The translations under genes and the position numbers were made by a program. A DNA stretch of 64,000 nt, taken from contig NZ_MJUX01000001.1 of assembly GCF_001927245.1 (NCBI RefSeq), positions 1,328,723 to 1,392,722 on the forward strand. Direction: 5' to 3'. Origin of the DNA: Acuticoccus yangtzensis. Its GTDB lineage: Bacteria; Pseudomonadota; Alphaproteobacteria; Rhizobiales; Amorphaceae. Numbering within the stretch: the stretch's first letter is position 1; the number at the start of each line of letters is the position of its first letter. Shown piece by piece: positions 35,112 through 43,776 of the stretch. The notes under the pieces were generated by a model. The model did no database searches and had not been told where the DNA came from. It worked only from the letters and a program-made list of their open reading frames with translations.

Positions 35112-36347
35112 ATGCCAACCATGACCGTCGAGGCCACCGGCAGCCTCTCCACCATCGACAGGGACGAGTGGGATGCGCTCGCCAATCCGGGCTGGGTGCT
35201 CGGCGAGGGCGGACGATTGTCGCGCGCCGCGGGGGCGGGTCCCGGCGGTCAGCCGGGCGATCAGGCGTTCAACCCGTTCGTCGCCTACGATTTCCTGCGC
35301 GCGCTGGAGGATGCCGGCTGCGTCGGCGGGCGCTCCGGCTGGTATCAGCGCCACCTCGTCATCAAGGGCGCGGAGGGCGCCTTGCTCGGCGCCGCCCCCG
35401 CCTATCTCAAGACCCACTCCAAGGGCGAATACGTCTTCGATTATGGCTGGGCCGACGCCTTCGAGCGGGCGGGCGGGCAATATTACCCGAAGCTCCAGGT
35501 GTCGGTGCCCTTCACCCCCGCCAACGGGCCGCGCCTTCTGGTCGGCGACGGGCCGGACGAGGCGCGGCTCCTCGTCGCCCAGGCGCTGAAGGCGCTGGCC
35601 GAGCAGAGCGACGCCTCGTCCGTCCACGCCACCTTCCTCAGCCCGGCCGACCGCGCCGCGTTCGAGGCGGAGGGCTACCTCATGCGCACCGACACCCAGT
35701 TCCACTTCACCAACGACGGTTACGCCACGCCGGACGATTTCCTCGCCGCGCTGGCGAGCCGCAAGCGCAAGCAGGTGAAGCGCGAGCGGCGGGACGCATT
35801 GGCGGACGGCATCACCGTGCGCTGGCTGACCGGCGACGACATCACCGAGGACCACTGGGACGCGTTCTACCAGTTCTACATGGACACCGGCTCGCGCAAA
35901 TGGGGCCGTCCCTACCTCAACCGCACCTTCTTTTCGCTGCTGGGCGAGAGGATGCGCCACTGCGTCTGCCTCATGATCGCCGAGCGCGAGGGGCGGCCGA
36001 TCGCCGGCGCGCTCAACCTCATCGGCTCGGACGCGCTCTATGGCCGCTACTGGGGCTGCACCGAGGACCACCCCTTCCTGCATTTCGAGGTCTGCTATTA
36101 TCAGGCGATCGACTTCGCCATCGCCCATAAGCTCGCCCGCGTGGAGGCCGGCGCCCAAGGCGGCCACAAGCTCGCCCGCGGCTACGAACCGACGCAGACG
36201 GTCTCGGCCCACTATATCGACCATCCGGGCCTGCGCGATGCGATCGCCCGCTACCTGGAGGGTGAGCGGGCCGAGGTGGCGGCGCATCAGGAGTACATGA
36301 ACGCCGCCCTCCCCTTCCGCCGCGACGGCAACCGCCATAGTGAATGA
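35112..36347 (+). CDS. FemAB/GNAT-like acyltransferase (DUF482, peptidoglycan-biosynthesis-like)
   Basis: 411 residues from ATG 35112 with a GGGGGAG ribosome site. It has the double-GNAT layout of the COG3146 family: NPFVAYDFLRALE (~55), AYLKTHSKGEYVFDYGWADAFE (~95), RKRKQVKRERR (~217) and HFEVCYYQAIDFAI then EAGAQGGHKLARGYEP near 350. Members are annotated as 'predicted N-acyltransferases' and their substrate is unproven. It is followed by two sulfotransferase-like genes. Confidence 0.85.
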   Translation: MPTMTVEATGSLSTIDRDEWDALANPGWVLGEGGRLSRAAGAGPGGQPGDQAFNPFVAYDFLRALEDAGCVGGRSGWYQRHLVIKGAEGALLGAAPAYLKTHSKGEYVFDYGWADAFERAGGQYYPKLQVSVPFTPANGPRLLVGDGPDEARLLVAQALKALAEQSDASSVHATFLSPADRAAFEAEGYLMRTDTQFHFTNDGYATPDDFLAALASRKRKQVKRERRDALADGITVRWLTGDDITEDHWDAFYQFYMDTGSRKWGRPYLNRTFFSLLGERMRHCVCLMIAEREGRPIAGALNLIGSDALYGRYWGCTEDHPFLHFEVCYYQAIDFAIAHKLARVEAGAQGGHKLARGYEPTQTVSAHYIDHPGLRDAIARYLEGERAEVAAHQEYMNAALPFRRDGNRHSE

Positions 36348-36406
36348 TCCGCGCGGAAACGGACGGGACGGCATGACGGGCGGGAGAGAATGACGGGCGG
36401 CACCGA

Positions 36407-37123
36407 ATGACCGGCAAGAGCCGCGGCGCGGACGAGTGGACCCCCGCGCGGGTGACCCGTAAGGGTCCGCTGATCATCTCCCTTCACATACCGAAAACGG
36501 CGGGTTCGCGCTTCGGCGAGACGCTGCGGCGCCGCTACGGCAAGCGCCTCGCCTTCTACTACGGCAAGGCCAACCCGAAGACGCACCCGCTGCTGCGCGT
36601 GCCGCCGCGCCAACTCACGGCCGAGCGGCTCGACGAGCTGGCCGCGTCCGGCGTCTCCATCCTGCACGGTCACCTCAGCGCCGACGTGATGCTGAAGGCG
36701 GTGCCGGACCCCGCCCGCTACTGGACCGTGATGCGCGAGCCGGTGGAGACCGCGATCTCGCTCTACCATTTCGTGCGCGCCGGGCGCGGCGGCGACCCGA
36801 AGCTGCGCGCCGCGTTCGACGCGGCCGAGCCGACGCTCGCCGAGTTCGTGACGATGGAGCGCATCGCCAACCACCAGTCGCGCTATCTCGGCGCGCTGCC
36901 GCTGGAGCGCATCGGCTTCCTCGGCGTCACCGAGCTGATGGGCGACATGCTGCCCATGGTGGGCCTGAAGACGAGCCGCCACCGCGGCAACATCAACCGC
37001 GAGAAGCCGCTGGCGAGCCTCGCCGAGCGCGAGGCGGTGGCCGCGGCGATGACCGCCGACTGCGCGCGCTACGGTCTCGCCATGGAGCTGGCCATGCGCC
37101 GGCTCGGCCGCCGCGGCCGCTGA
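36407..37123 (+). CDS. Sulfotransferase-like protein (tandem copy 1)
   Basis: 238 residues. The PAPS 5'-phosphosulfate loop IISLHIPKTAGSRFGETL is near 23-40, and the 3'-phosphate region RYWTVMREPVETAISLYHF is near 106-124. These are the two signatures of the Sulfotransfer_2/Gal-3-O family. It lacks a signal peptide or membrane segment, so it is cytoplasmic. It is 60 bp after the FemAB-like gene and 16 bp before a paralogue; the three may act on one surface polymer or small molecule, which is an inference. Confidence 0.82.
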   Translation: MTGKSRGADEWTPARVTRKGPLIISLHIPKTAGSRFGETLRRRYGKRLAFYYGKANPKTHPLLRVPPRQLTAERLDELAASGVSILHGHLSADVMLKAVPDPARYWTVMREPVETAISLYHFVRAGRGGDPKLRAAFDAAEPTLAEFVTMERIANHQSRYLGALPLERIGFLGVTELMGDMLPMVGLKTSRHRGNINREKPLASLAEREAVAAAMTADCARYGLAMELAMRRLGRRGR

Positions 37124-37139
37124 CCCCGAGGGACTCCCC

Positions 37140-37871
37140 ATGCACGAACGGCTGGTCGATCAGGTGCGGCGCAGCGACCGCCTCATCCTCTCGGTCCACA
37201 TCCCCAAAACCGCGGGTTCACGCTTCCACGCGGCGCTGAAGGCGCGCTATGGCCGCGCCTTCGCGGTGCACTATGGCGCCGACGACAGCCGCACCCACCC
37301 GCTCGCCCGCCGCCACCCGCGCGACTTCGACTCCGAAATGATCCGCGATCTGGAGCGCGCCGGGGTGCGCATCCTGCACGGCCATTTCACCGTGCGCCGC
37401 CTCGCCGGGGTGGTGGACGACCCGTCGCGTTATTGGGTGTGGCTGCGCGAGCCGATCGAGCGGACGATCAGCCACTATCACTTCGTGAAGAAGCGCGCGG
37501 CGTTCAGCGACAATGCGTTCGGCGAGGCGATCGCCGCGGGGGAGGACCTCGCGACCTTCGCCGCGCGGGCGCGCATCGCCGCCTTCCAGTCCCATTATGC
37601 CGAGGTGTTTCCGCTGGCCGACTACGGCTTCGTCGGCATCAGCGAGATGTTCGTGGACCTGATCGCGCGGGAGGGGCTGGCCGACGCGCCGGGCGCCTCC
37701 AACACCAACCGCGACAAGCCGTTCGCCTCGGCGGAGGAGCGGCGGGTGTTGGCCACGGCGCTGGCGCCCGACATCGGCTTCTATTCGGAGGCGATGGCGC
37801 GCACGGTGGCGCGGCTGGGCGCTGCGGCGCCGCGGCGTGCGGGCCTCGCCGCGCGGCTCCTGGGGCGCTAA
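37140..37871 (+). CDS. Sulfotransferase-like protein (tandem copy 2)
   Basis: 243 residues, clearly paralogous to the preceding gene: LILSVHIPKTAGSRFHAAL near 15-33 and RYWVWLREPIERTISHYHFVKK near 98-119, plus a shared NTNRDKPFAS segment (NINREKPLAS in copy 1). The pair probably arose by tandem duplication and has since diverged. A PAPS-dependent sulfotransfer is likely; the acceptor is unknown. Confidence 0.82.
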   Translation: MHERLVDQVRRSDRLILSVHIPKTAGSRFHAALKARYGRAFAVHYGADDSRTHPLARRHPRDFDSEMIRDLERAGVRILHGHFTVRRLAGVVDDPSRYWVWLREPIERTISHYHFVKKRAAFSDNAFGEAIAAGEDLATFAARARIAAFQSHYAEVFPLADYGFVGISEMFVDLIAREGLADAPGASNTNRDKPFASAEERRVLATALAPDIGFYSEAMARTVARLGAAAPRRAGLAARLLGR

Positions 37872-37906
37872 GACGGGGCTGAGACATCCGACCCGGAGAG
37901 CCAACA

Positions 37907-38329
37907 ATGCCCGCCTACGATCCCGACAACATCTTCGCCAAGATCCTGCGGGACGAGCTGCCGTCCGAGACCGTGTACGAGGACGAGAACACCCGCGTGA
38001 TCATGGACATCATGCCGCGCGCGACGGGCCATGCTCTGGTGCTGCCCAAGGCGCCCTCGCGCAACATGCTGGACATCGAGCCGGACGCGCTGGCCGCGGT
38101 GATGGCGACGGTGCAGAAGGTCGCCCGCGCCGCCAAGGAGGCGTTCGCGGCGGACGGGATCACCATTCAGCAGTTCAACGAGAGCGCGGGCGGGCAGATG
38201 GTGTTCCACACGCACGTGCATGTGTTGCCGCGCCACGAGGGCGTGCCGCTGAAGCCGCATTCGGGCGAGATCGCGCCGAAGGAGGAGGTGGCCGCCGCCG
38301 CCGCCAAACTGCGCGCCGCGCTGGCTTGA
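37907..38329 (+). CDS. HIT-family nucleotide-binding hydrolase
   Basis: 140 residues. The histidine triad HTHVHVLP (H101, H103, H105) is complete, and the N-terminal DNIFAKILRDELPSE is typical of the Hint branch. It hydrolyses AMP-linked phosphoramidates or similar dinucleotides. It stands 35 bp after the sulfotransferase-like pair and may be cotranscribed. Confidence 0.93.
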   Translation: MPAYDPDNIFAKILRDELPSETVYEDENTRVIMDIMPRATGHALVLPKAPSRNMLDIEPDALAAVMATVQKVARAAKEAFAADGITIQQFNESAGGQMVFHTHVHVLPRHEGVPLKPHSGEIAPKEEVAAAAAKLRAALA

Positions 38330-38402
38330 GCGGCCCACACGGACGACGCCGGACGACGCCCGGCCCGGCTTGCCGTCGCACGGTGACTGTGCCCGGGGTC
38401 CG

Positions 38403-38756
38403 TCAGCCGAGGGCCAACCAGCCGCCGATGAGAAGGGCCTCCGTGGTGAGGATCCCGAAGGCCAGCGTCTTGCCGGAGGCGAGGTAGACCGCGAACCCCG
38501 CGGCGATGGCGCCGATGCGCAGCAGCAGCGGCGTATCGGCCACCGCGCCGCCGGGGTTCAGGATGAGCTGCGCGACCACCGCTGCCACCAGCGCCGTCGC
38601 CACCGCCTTGACCCAGACGAAGATCTCGGACGTTTCGGCCATCCGCCCGGCGAGGACGACGCCGATCCATCGCCACACCTGCGTCGGCAGCGCCGCGGCG
38701 ACGAGGATGGCGAGGTAGGTGCCCCAGGGATCGAGGGAGGGGAAAGGCTCCGTCAT
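38403..38756 (-). CDS. AzlD-family small subunit of a branched-chain amino acid exporter (pair 2)
   Basis: 117 residues from the ATG at 38756, with four hydrophobic segments and the AzlD pattern PTQVWRWIGVVLAGRM. Its ATG overlaps the azlC stop by four bases. Diverged from the first copy at 15.6 kb. Confidence 0.85.
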   Translation of the reverse strand: MTEPFPSLDPWGTYLAILVAAALPTQVWRWIGVVLAGRMAETSEIFVWVKAVATALVAAVVAQLILNPGGAVADTPLLLRIGAIAAGFAVYLASGKTLAFGILTTEALLIGGWLALG

Positions 38757-39523
38757 TGCGCCGCCTCCCCGGCCGCCCGCCGCGCTTTGAGGACGCGGCC
38801 TATGATGTATGCCGCCGTCCCCGCCACAAGCCCGGCCGCGAGGAGGTCCACCCCCGGCACCAGCGCCGCGGCGGCCGGCCCGGCGAAGAGGCCGAGCATC
38901 AACGCCAACCGGTCCGCATCCCCGCGCGAGGCGCCCCAAAGTGCACAGATGAAGTAGATCGGCGTCAACATGACGAGGCCGCCGGACACCAGCGGCGGCA
39001 ATCGCTCCAGCAAGACGTGACTGATGCCGACGACCGCGGTGCTGACGACCGCGAGGCCCATCCCGAACCCGACGAAGAACGGCAGCCGCGCCGCCCGCGG
39101 ATAGTTCGGCAGATGGGACATGGCGAACACCCAGGAGGTGACGGCCACGAACCACGAGGCGAACAGCATGCCGATGCGCCCGCCGCGCTCGGGCCGCACG
39201 ACCGGCGCCCAGGCGAGCACCATCGGCAGGAAGCGCACCGAGGACAGCGCCACGGCGAGCGCGATGGCCGGCAGGCTCTGCCCCGCCGCGAGGAAGCCGA
39301 TGAAGACCACCTGCGCCGGCAGCGCATAGACGAAGAGGGCGATCGCCATGGTCTCGCCGACGGTGAAGCCCGCCTCACGCGCTAGCGCGGCGAAGCCGAC
39401 CTGCGCCGAGAACAGCACCAGGGCCGGCAGCGAGAAGACGTTGAGGACACCGCGCCCGAACCAGCCCGCCGCCGTCGCGGCCGCCGGTGCGGGTGTGTCA
39501 GCCGCGTGAGGATGAGAAGCCAT
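38753..39523 (-). CDS. AzlC-family large subunit of a branched-chain amino acid exporter (pair 2)
   Basis: 256 residues. AzlC-type features are YALPAQVVFIGFLAAGQS near 66-83, LSSVRFLPMVLAWAPV near 93-108 and repeated hydrophobic segments. The motif residues differ from pair 1 (PAQVVFIG for SAQFVAID; SVRFLPM for NFRHLLY), placing it in a different AzlC subgroup and possibly giving another substrate. Confidence 0.87.
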   Translation of the reverse strand: MASHPHAADTPAPAAATAAGWFGRGVLNVFSLPALVLFSAQVGFAALAREAGFTVGETMAIALFVYALPAQVVFIGFLAAGQSLPAIALAVALSSVRFLPMVLAWAPVVRPERGGRIGMLFASWFVAVTSWVFAMSHLPNYPRAARLPFFVGFGMGLAVVSTAVVGISHVLLERLPPLVSGGLVMLTPIYFICALWGASRGDADRLALMLGLFAGPAAAALVPGVDLLAAGLVAGTAAYIIGRVLKARRAAGEAAQ

Positions 39524-39671
39524 CCATCCGCTCTAGACCCAAGGCGCGGGCGGCACCATAGAGCCGCGACCTATGGCTCGGCCGACGCGCCGCTCTACCG
39601 CGACCGGGACAGGCGGCGCGGATCGCGGGTCAGGCCGTGCGGATCAGGCGGCGGCGGGTCATGTGCCGGGG

Positions 39672-41117
39672 TCACGCGATGAGATCGCCCGGGAGAAGCT
39701 CGTCCGGCGCGATATCCTCCAGCGTGATGGTGCCGAAGCTCGTCTCGACCACAGCATCGCCCGCGCCGTTGCTGCCGATGGCGACGATAGCGCGGGCGGA
39801 GACGACGGTGTCGACGCCGGGTGTGAAATCGCCGATCGTGTCGTCGCCGTCGCGGAAGACGAAGCGGTCGGCCCCGGCCCCGCCGAACAGGAGGTCATCG
39901 CCCGCGTCGCCGACGATGCGGTCGTTGCCGGCGCCGCCATAGAGCGTGTCTCCGCCGCCCTGACCGCGCAAGAGGTCCTCGCCCCAGGCGCCGACGATGC
40001 GATCTCCGCCCTGACCGCCGAACACACGGTCCTCGCCCTCGCCGCCGTTCAGCGTGTCGGCTCCGGCGGCACCCATCAGCACGTCGTCACCGTCGCCGCC
40101 GCGGACATGATCGTCGCCGCCGCGGGCGCGAACGGTGTCGTCCCCGTTGCCTGCCTCGATGACTTCGCCGCCGGACGTTCCGATGATCCGCTCCGCCAGC
40201 GGTGTGCCCGCGCCGACCCCGCCGGGCCGTCCACCGCCGGAACCGCCGCCCGTGCCGCCGCCGACCGGAACCGGTGCGGGAACGGGCTGGGGTTGAGGGC
40301 CCGGCGAAGGTGCAGGGTCCGGCGACGGTGCGGGACCGCTGGGCACAGGGTTGATTCCCTGCACGAGCCGATCCACCGCGACGACCCCGTCGGCGAACTC
40401 CAGATACTCGATATCGAGGAGGGTGTCGGTGCCGTCCGCCCCGTCGTGGGTGACGGTCACCACGTCGCCGGTGAGGGTGATCCCATAATCGGCCCGGTCG
40501 AAGCGGTAGCGGGCGCCGTCCTCGCCGGCGCCGCCGCTGATCGTATCGTCGCCGCCGAAGCCGGTCAGAACATCCGCCCCCGCGCCGCCCTCGATCCGGT
40601 TGTCGCCGTCCAGGCTGGTCGCATAGGGCGTGTCGTAGCCATTGAAGAGGGCGATATATTCTCCCATGGGCGTGCCGAAGGGGTCGTCCGCCGCGTCGAA
40701 GCCGCCGGAGGAGAGATAGCGGCTCATCCCCTCGAAGCCGACGAGCCATGTGGCGCCGAGGATGCCGGACAGGGTCAGCGCCTGGCCGTTCAGCGTTTGC
40801 CCGGCATAGATGTCGAAGCCGTACTGGGTCAGCGTGCGCCAATTCCAGTCGTGATATTCGCGGGCCGCGCTCTCCTGCACCTCGGGCCTGGCGAGGAAGT
40901 CGGCGGCGGAGCGGATGCCGTCGCGGCCGGTGAAGGCGCCGGCGAAATCGTTCTGCGGGGTGGGGTCGCCGGCATAGTAGCCGATCTCGGCCAGGGCGCC
41001 CTCGCTGAACTGGTACTTGCCGAGATAGCCGAGGCTGGAAACGAGGCCGTAATCGCCGCCGGACTCGCGCTGGCCGAGCGCCTCGAGATAGTCGTCAAAG
41101 GATCCCATCGACGGCAT
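39672..41117 (-). CDS. RTX-type calcium-binding repeat protein with lysozyme-like N-terminal region
   Basis: 481 residues. The N-terminal ~150 (LGQRESGGDYGLVSSLGYLG, KYQFSEGALAEIGYY) resemble lysozyme-like lytic domains, with a glutamate in ESGG. Next are a short glycine repeat block (~170-200), a Pro-rich linker with P-S-P and P-x-P repeats (~260-290), a Gly-rich hinge, and six or more GGxGxDxLx nonapeptides at ~325-430 that should fold as a calcium parallel beta-roll. There is no signal peptide, as expected for type I secretion. No T1SS genes are nearby. GAGAGGGGG precedes the ATG at 41117; 41108 is an alternative. Confidence 0.8.
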   Translation of the reverse strand: MPSMGSFDDYLEALGQRESGGDYGLVSSLGYLGKYQFSEGALAEIGYYAGDPTPQNDFAGAFTGRDGIRSAADFLARPEVQESAAREYHDWNWRTLTQYGFDIYAGQTLNGQALTLSGILGATWLVGFEGMSRYLSSGGFDAADDPFGTPMGEYIALFNGYDTPYATSLDGDNRIEGGAGADVLTGFGGDDTISGGAGEDGARYRFDRADYGITLTGDVVTVTHDGADGTDTLLDIEYLEFADGVVAVDRLVQGINPVPSGPAPSPDPAPSPGPQPQPVPAPVPVGGGTGGGSGGGRPGGVGAGTPLAERIIGTSGGEVIEAGNGDDTVRARGGDDHVRGGDGDDVLMGAAGADTLNGGEGEDRVFGGQGGDRIVGAWGEDLLRGQGGGDTLYGGAGNDRIVGDAGDDLLFGGAGADRFVFRDGDDTIGDFTPGVDTVVSARAIVAIGSNGAGDAVVETSFGTITLEDIAPDELLPGDLIA

Positions 41118-41140
41118 GGCGGCCCCCTCTCGCGGTCGGC

Positions 41141-41215
41141 GAGGCGGGCGGCGCCCGCCTCAACGGGGCGCCCGCCTCGACCACGGCGCCCGCGGCGGCC
41201 ATCCTGCCGCCGCGG
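41141..41215 (-). terminator. Two GC-rich hairpins after the BCCT gene
   Basis: A 9-bp stem (GAGGCGGGC at 41141-41149, GCCCGCCTC at 41153-41161) and a 10-bp stem (CCGCGGCGGC at 41190-41199, GCCGCCGCGG at 41206-41215) lie between the BCCT stop and the RTX start. Neither has a T run, so they are strong but atypical terminators, or serve to protect the mRNA end. Confidence 0.4.
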
Positions 41216-41245
41216 ACCATCTCACACAGTTCTAGCGGCCCGCTG

Positions 41246-42913
41246 TCAACGCTGCGTCTTCCACTCGTGGCGCAGTGCGACAAAGATCGACACGCACATG
41301 AGGAGGAGCAGGATGGCGAACGGGAAGCCGGTGGCCACCGCCATCGCCTGCAGCGCCGCGAGGCCGCCGCCGGCCATCAGCACGATCGCCACCAGCCCCT
41401 CGAACACGCACCAGAAGACGCGCTGCGGCACGGGGGCGTCGGTCTTGCCGCCGGCGGTGATCGTGTCGATCACCAGCGAGCCGGAGTCCGACGAGGTGAC
41501 GAAGAAGACGATCACCAGGACGATGCCGATGAGCGAGGTGATGGACGCCAGCGGAAGCTGGGACAGCATCTCGAAGAGCTGCACCGGCAGGTCGGCATCC
41601 GCCGCGCCGCTGAAGCCGTCGATGATCACCTGGTGGATCGCGGTGCCGCCGAAGACGCCCATCCAGATCGCGCAGACGAGCGAGGGGATGAGAAGCACGC
41701 AGACGATGAACTCGCGCACCGTGCGGCCGCGCGACACGCGGGCGATGAACATGCCGACGAAGGGCGACCAGGAGATCCACCACGCCCAGTAGAACGAGGT
41801 CCAACCCTCGGCGAAGTTGGTGTCCTCGCGGCCGAACGGGTTGGCGAGCTCAGGCATGTGGGTGATGTAGCCCGCCAGCGACGAGCCGAGGGTGGAGACG
41901 ATCTCGCCCGTGGGGCCGACGAAGAAGACGAAGGCGAGAAGCAGCGTGGCGAGGATGAGGTTCGCCTCGGACAGGAGCTTCACGCCCTTGTCGAGCCCGG
42001 TGACGACCGACGCCGTGGCCATCGCGGTGATGATGCAGATGAAGATGATCTTCAGCGTTTCGCCGCCCGTGCCGTCGCCGGTCGAGAAGCCGAAGACGCT
42101 GCGGGTGCCCTCTTCCGCGCTGCCGGTGCCGAACAGGAAGTCGAAGCCCGCGACCGCCTGCTCCGCGCCGATGCCGAGCGAAGTGGCGAGGCCGAACAGC
42201 GTGGCGAAGACGGCGATGATGTCGATCACATGGCCGGTCCAGCCCCACACGCGGTCGCCGAAGAGCGGGTAGAAGGCGGTGCGGATGGCGAGCGGCATGC
42301 CGCGGTTGTACGAGAAGAAGGCGAGCGCCAGGGCCACAACCGCGTAGATGCCCCAGGGGTGCAGCGCCCAGTGGTAGATGGCGGCGGAGAGGCCAAGTTC
42401 GGCGGCCGCCTGCGGGTCGCCCGCCGCGCCGCCCACCGGCGCCCAACTGTCCGGCGATCCCGCCCCTTCGGCGACGGACGCGCTGAAGTGGGAGAGCGGT
42501 TCGGACACGCCGTAGAACATGAGGCCGATGCCCATGCCGGCGGCGAACAGCATCGCGAACCAGCCCATGTAGCCGTAGTCGGGTGTGGCGTCCGGCCCGC
42601 CGAGGCGCACATTGCCGAGCGGTGAGACCACGATGGCGAGGCCGAACAGCACGAAAATGTTGCCGGCCAGGATGAAGAACCAAGAGAAGTTGGACGTCAG
42701 CCATGTGCGGATGCCGTTGAAGGCCGTGGTGGCCTGCTCGGGCATGAGGACGGTGATCGCCACGAAGAGGATGACGGCGATCGCGGCGATCACGAAGACG
42801 GGGTTGTGAATATCAAACCCGATGGGACCGACTTTGGCCTCGATATTGTCTTGGCCTACCTCATAGTCGATGTCCTCGATCGAGGCGGCCGCTTTCGAAC
42901 TCTGATCCGACAT
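41246..42913 (-). CDS. BCCT-family betaine/choline/carnitine transporter
   Basis: 555 residues with twelve hydrophobic segments. The glycine-rich AAGMGIGLMFYGVSEPLSHF (~140-159) that lines the sodium and substrate sites, and FYWAWWISWSPFVGMFIARVSRGRTVREF (~370-398) with the aromatic betaine cage, are both intact. The short acidic N-terminus and short C-terminal tail suggest weak osmosensing compared with BetP. It imports glycine betaine or a related compatible solute with sodium or protons. Confidence 0.92.
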   Translation of the reverse strand: MSDQSSKAAASIEDIDYEVGQDNIEAKVGPIGFDIHNPVFVIAAIAVILFVAITVLMPEQATTAFNGIRTWLTSNFSWFFILAGNIFVLFGLAIVVSPLGNVRLGGPDATPDYGYMGWFAMLFAAGMGIGLMFYGVSEPLSHFSASVAEGAGSPDSWAPVGGAAGDPQAAAELGLSAAIYHWALHPWGIYAVVALALAFFSYNRGMPLAIRTAFYPLFGDRVWGWTGHVIDIIAVFATLFGLATSLGIGAEQAVAGFDFLFGTGSAEEGTRSVFGFSTGDGTGGETLKIIFICIITAMATASVVTGLDKGVKLLSEANLILATLLLAFVFFVGPTGEIVSTLGSSLAGYITHMPELANPFGREDTNFAEGWTSFYWAWWISWSPFVGMFIARVSRGRTVREFIVCVLLIPSLVCAIWMGVFGGTAIHQVIIDGFSGAADADLPVQLFEMLSQLPLASITSLIGIVLVIVFFVTSSDSGSLVIDTITAGGKTDAPVPQRVFWCVFEGLVAIVLMAGGGLAALQAMAVATGFPFAILLLLMCVSIFVALRHEWKTQR

Positions 42914-43776
42914 TCAATCTCCTTCTAAGGTCCGGATTGGTGCGCTGAGGCATATTGACCTACCTAGACCGCGAGATTGATCCGGCGACCCCATGGAGAC
43001 CGCGCCCGTGAACGAGGGTCGCTGGGGCACGATCGGGGGGTGCATGGGGCGGATCGATCGCGGCAGGCGGGGGCACCGACAGGCCCCTCCGCGCGGCCGT
43101 ATGGTCTTCGCCGTAGGGGTGGTGTGTCAAGGCGAGCACCCGCGGAGGGTGTGAAAGGCTGCGATGCGGCGCGGTGGAATACGGGGTGCGGGAATGGGAA
43201 AGGCCGCCGGACGCGGCGGGGCTTGATGCGCTGGGCGCCGGTGCCGGGGTGCGGCGGGCAGCAGCCATGCCGCTCCTGCTGCAGCGGCTCAGGAGCGGGA
43301 TCGACCCCACCGCGGCGAGCGCCATCCGGTGCGCGATGCCGGGTCGGACCATCCGCTCAGCGTCCGGCTGCATCGGTGGGCTCGGCTCAGCGGAGTTGAA
43401 TGAGCGGGCCGGAGTCGGCGCGGCTGAATAAGCGTGCCGCAGTCAGCGAAGTTGAATCAGCGGGCCGGGGTCAGCGAGGCTGCCTGAGCGGAATTGATGA
43501 GTGGAGAGGCCGGCGAGCTTGGCTCAGCGTAGGTGGATGCGCGAAGGGGATAGGCGAGTTCGGCCTGCGGCAAGCGGATGAACGGGCCCGATGAGTTCGG
43601 ACCGGTCATGGCATCGGACATGGCGTGCAGAGAGGGGTGGGCCAGCGGGCGGCATCGAACTCAGCCGGTCGGCCGTCAAAGGGCCGGCTGATCGGCGTCG
43701 GCGGGCGACGCAGGGCGCGTCGCCGGGGGGAGACCGGGCCAGTGTGGCCCGGTCGTTCGGTCGGAGCGCGGCGGGG
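42914..43776. other. Gene-poor spacer between BCCT and clpA
   Basis: 863 bp in which several open frames exist on both strands, but none shows a ribosome site together with a recognisable domain or plausible composition; most are Arg/Gly-rich products of GC-rich DNA. Apart from the 28-bp tandem repeats at 43387-43480 and a purine-rich stretch near 43170-43220, nothing was identified. The BCCT and ClpA genes read towards and away from it respectively on the minus strand, so it holds the BCCT promoter and the clpA 3' region. Confidence 0.7.
43387..43480. repeat. 28-bp imperfect tandem repeat, about 3.3 units
   Basis: Units begin at 43387, 43415, 43443 and 43471 with the pattern TCAGCG-rGTTGAAT-AGCGGGCCGG (TCAGCGGAGTTGAATGAGCG in the first). 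Units 1-3 are each exactly 28 bp and about 80% identical; the fourth decays after ten bases. The repeat is rich in TCAGCG and GAGCGG words. It is in the spacer before clpA's 3' end, with no coding role. Confidence 0.85.

Noticed and set aside
43387..43480. CRISPR array
   Set aside because: The 28-bp units are directly adjacent with no unique spacers, and no cas genes are present.
42914..43776. Several ORFs of 60-140 codons in the spacer
   Set aside because: No ribosome site plus domain; products are Arg/Gly-rich and overlap each other on both strands.
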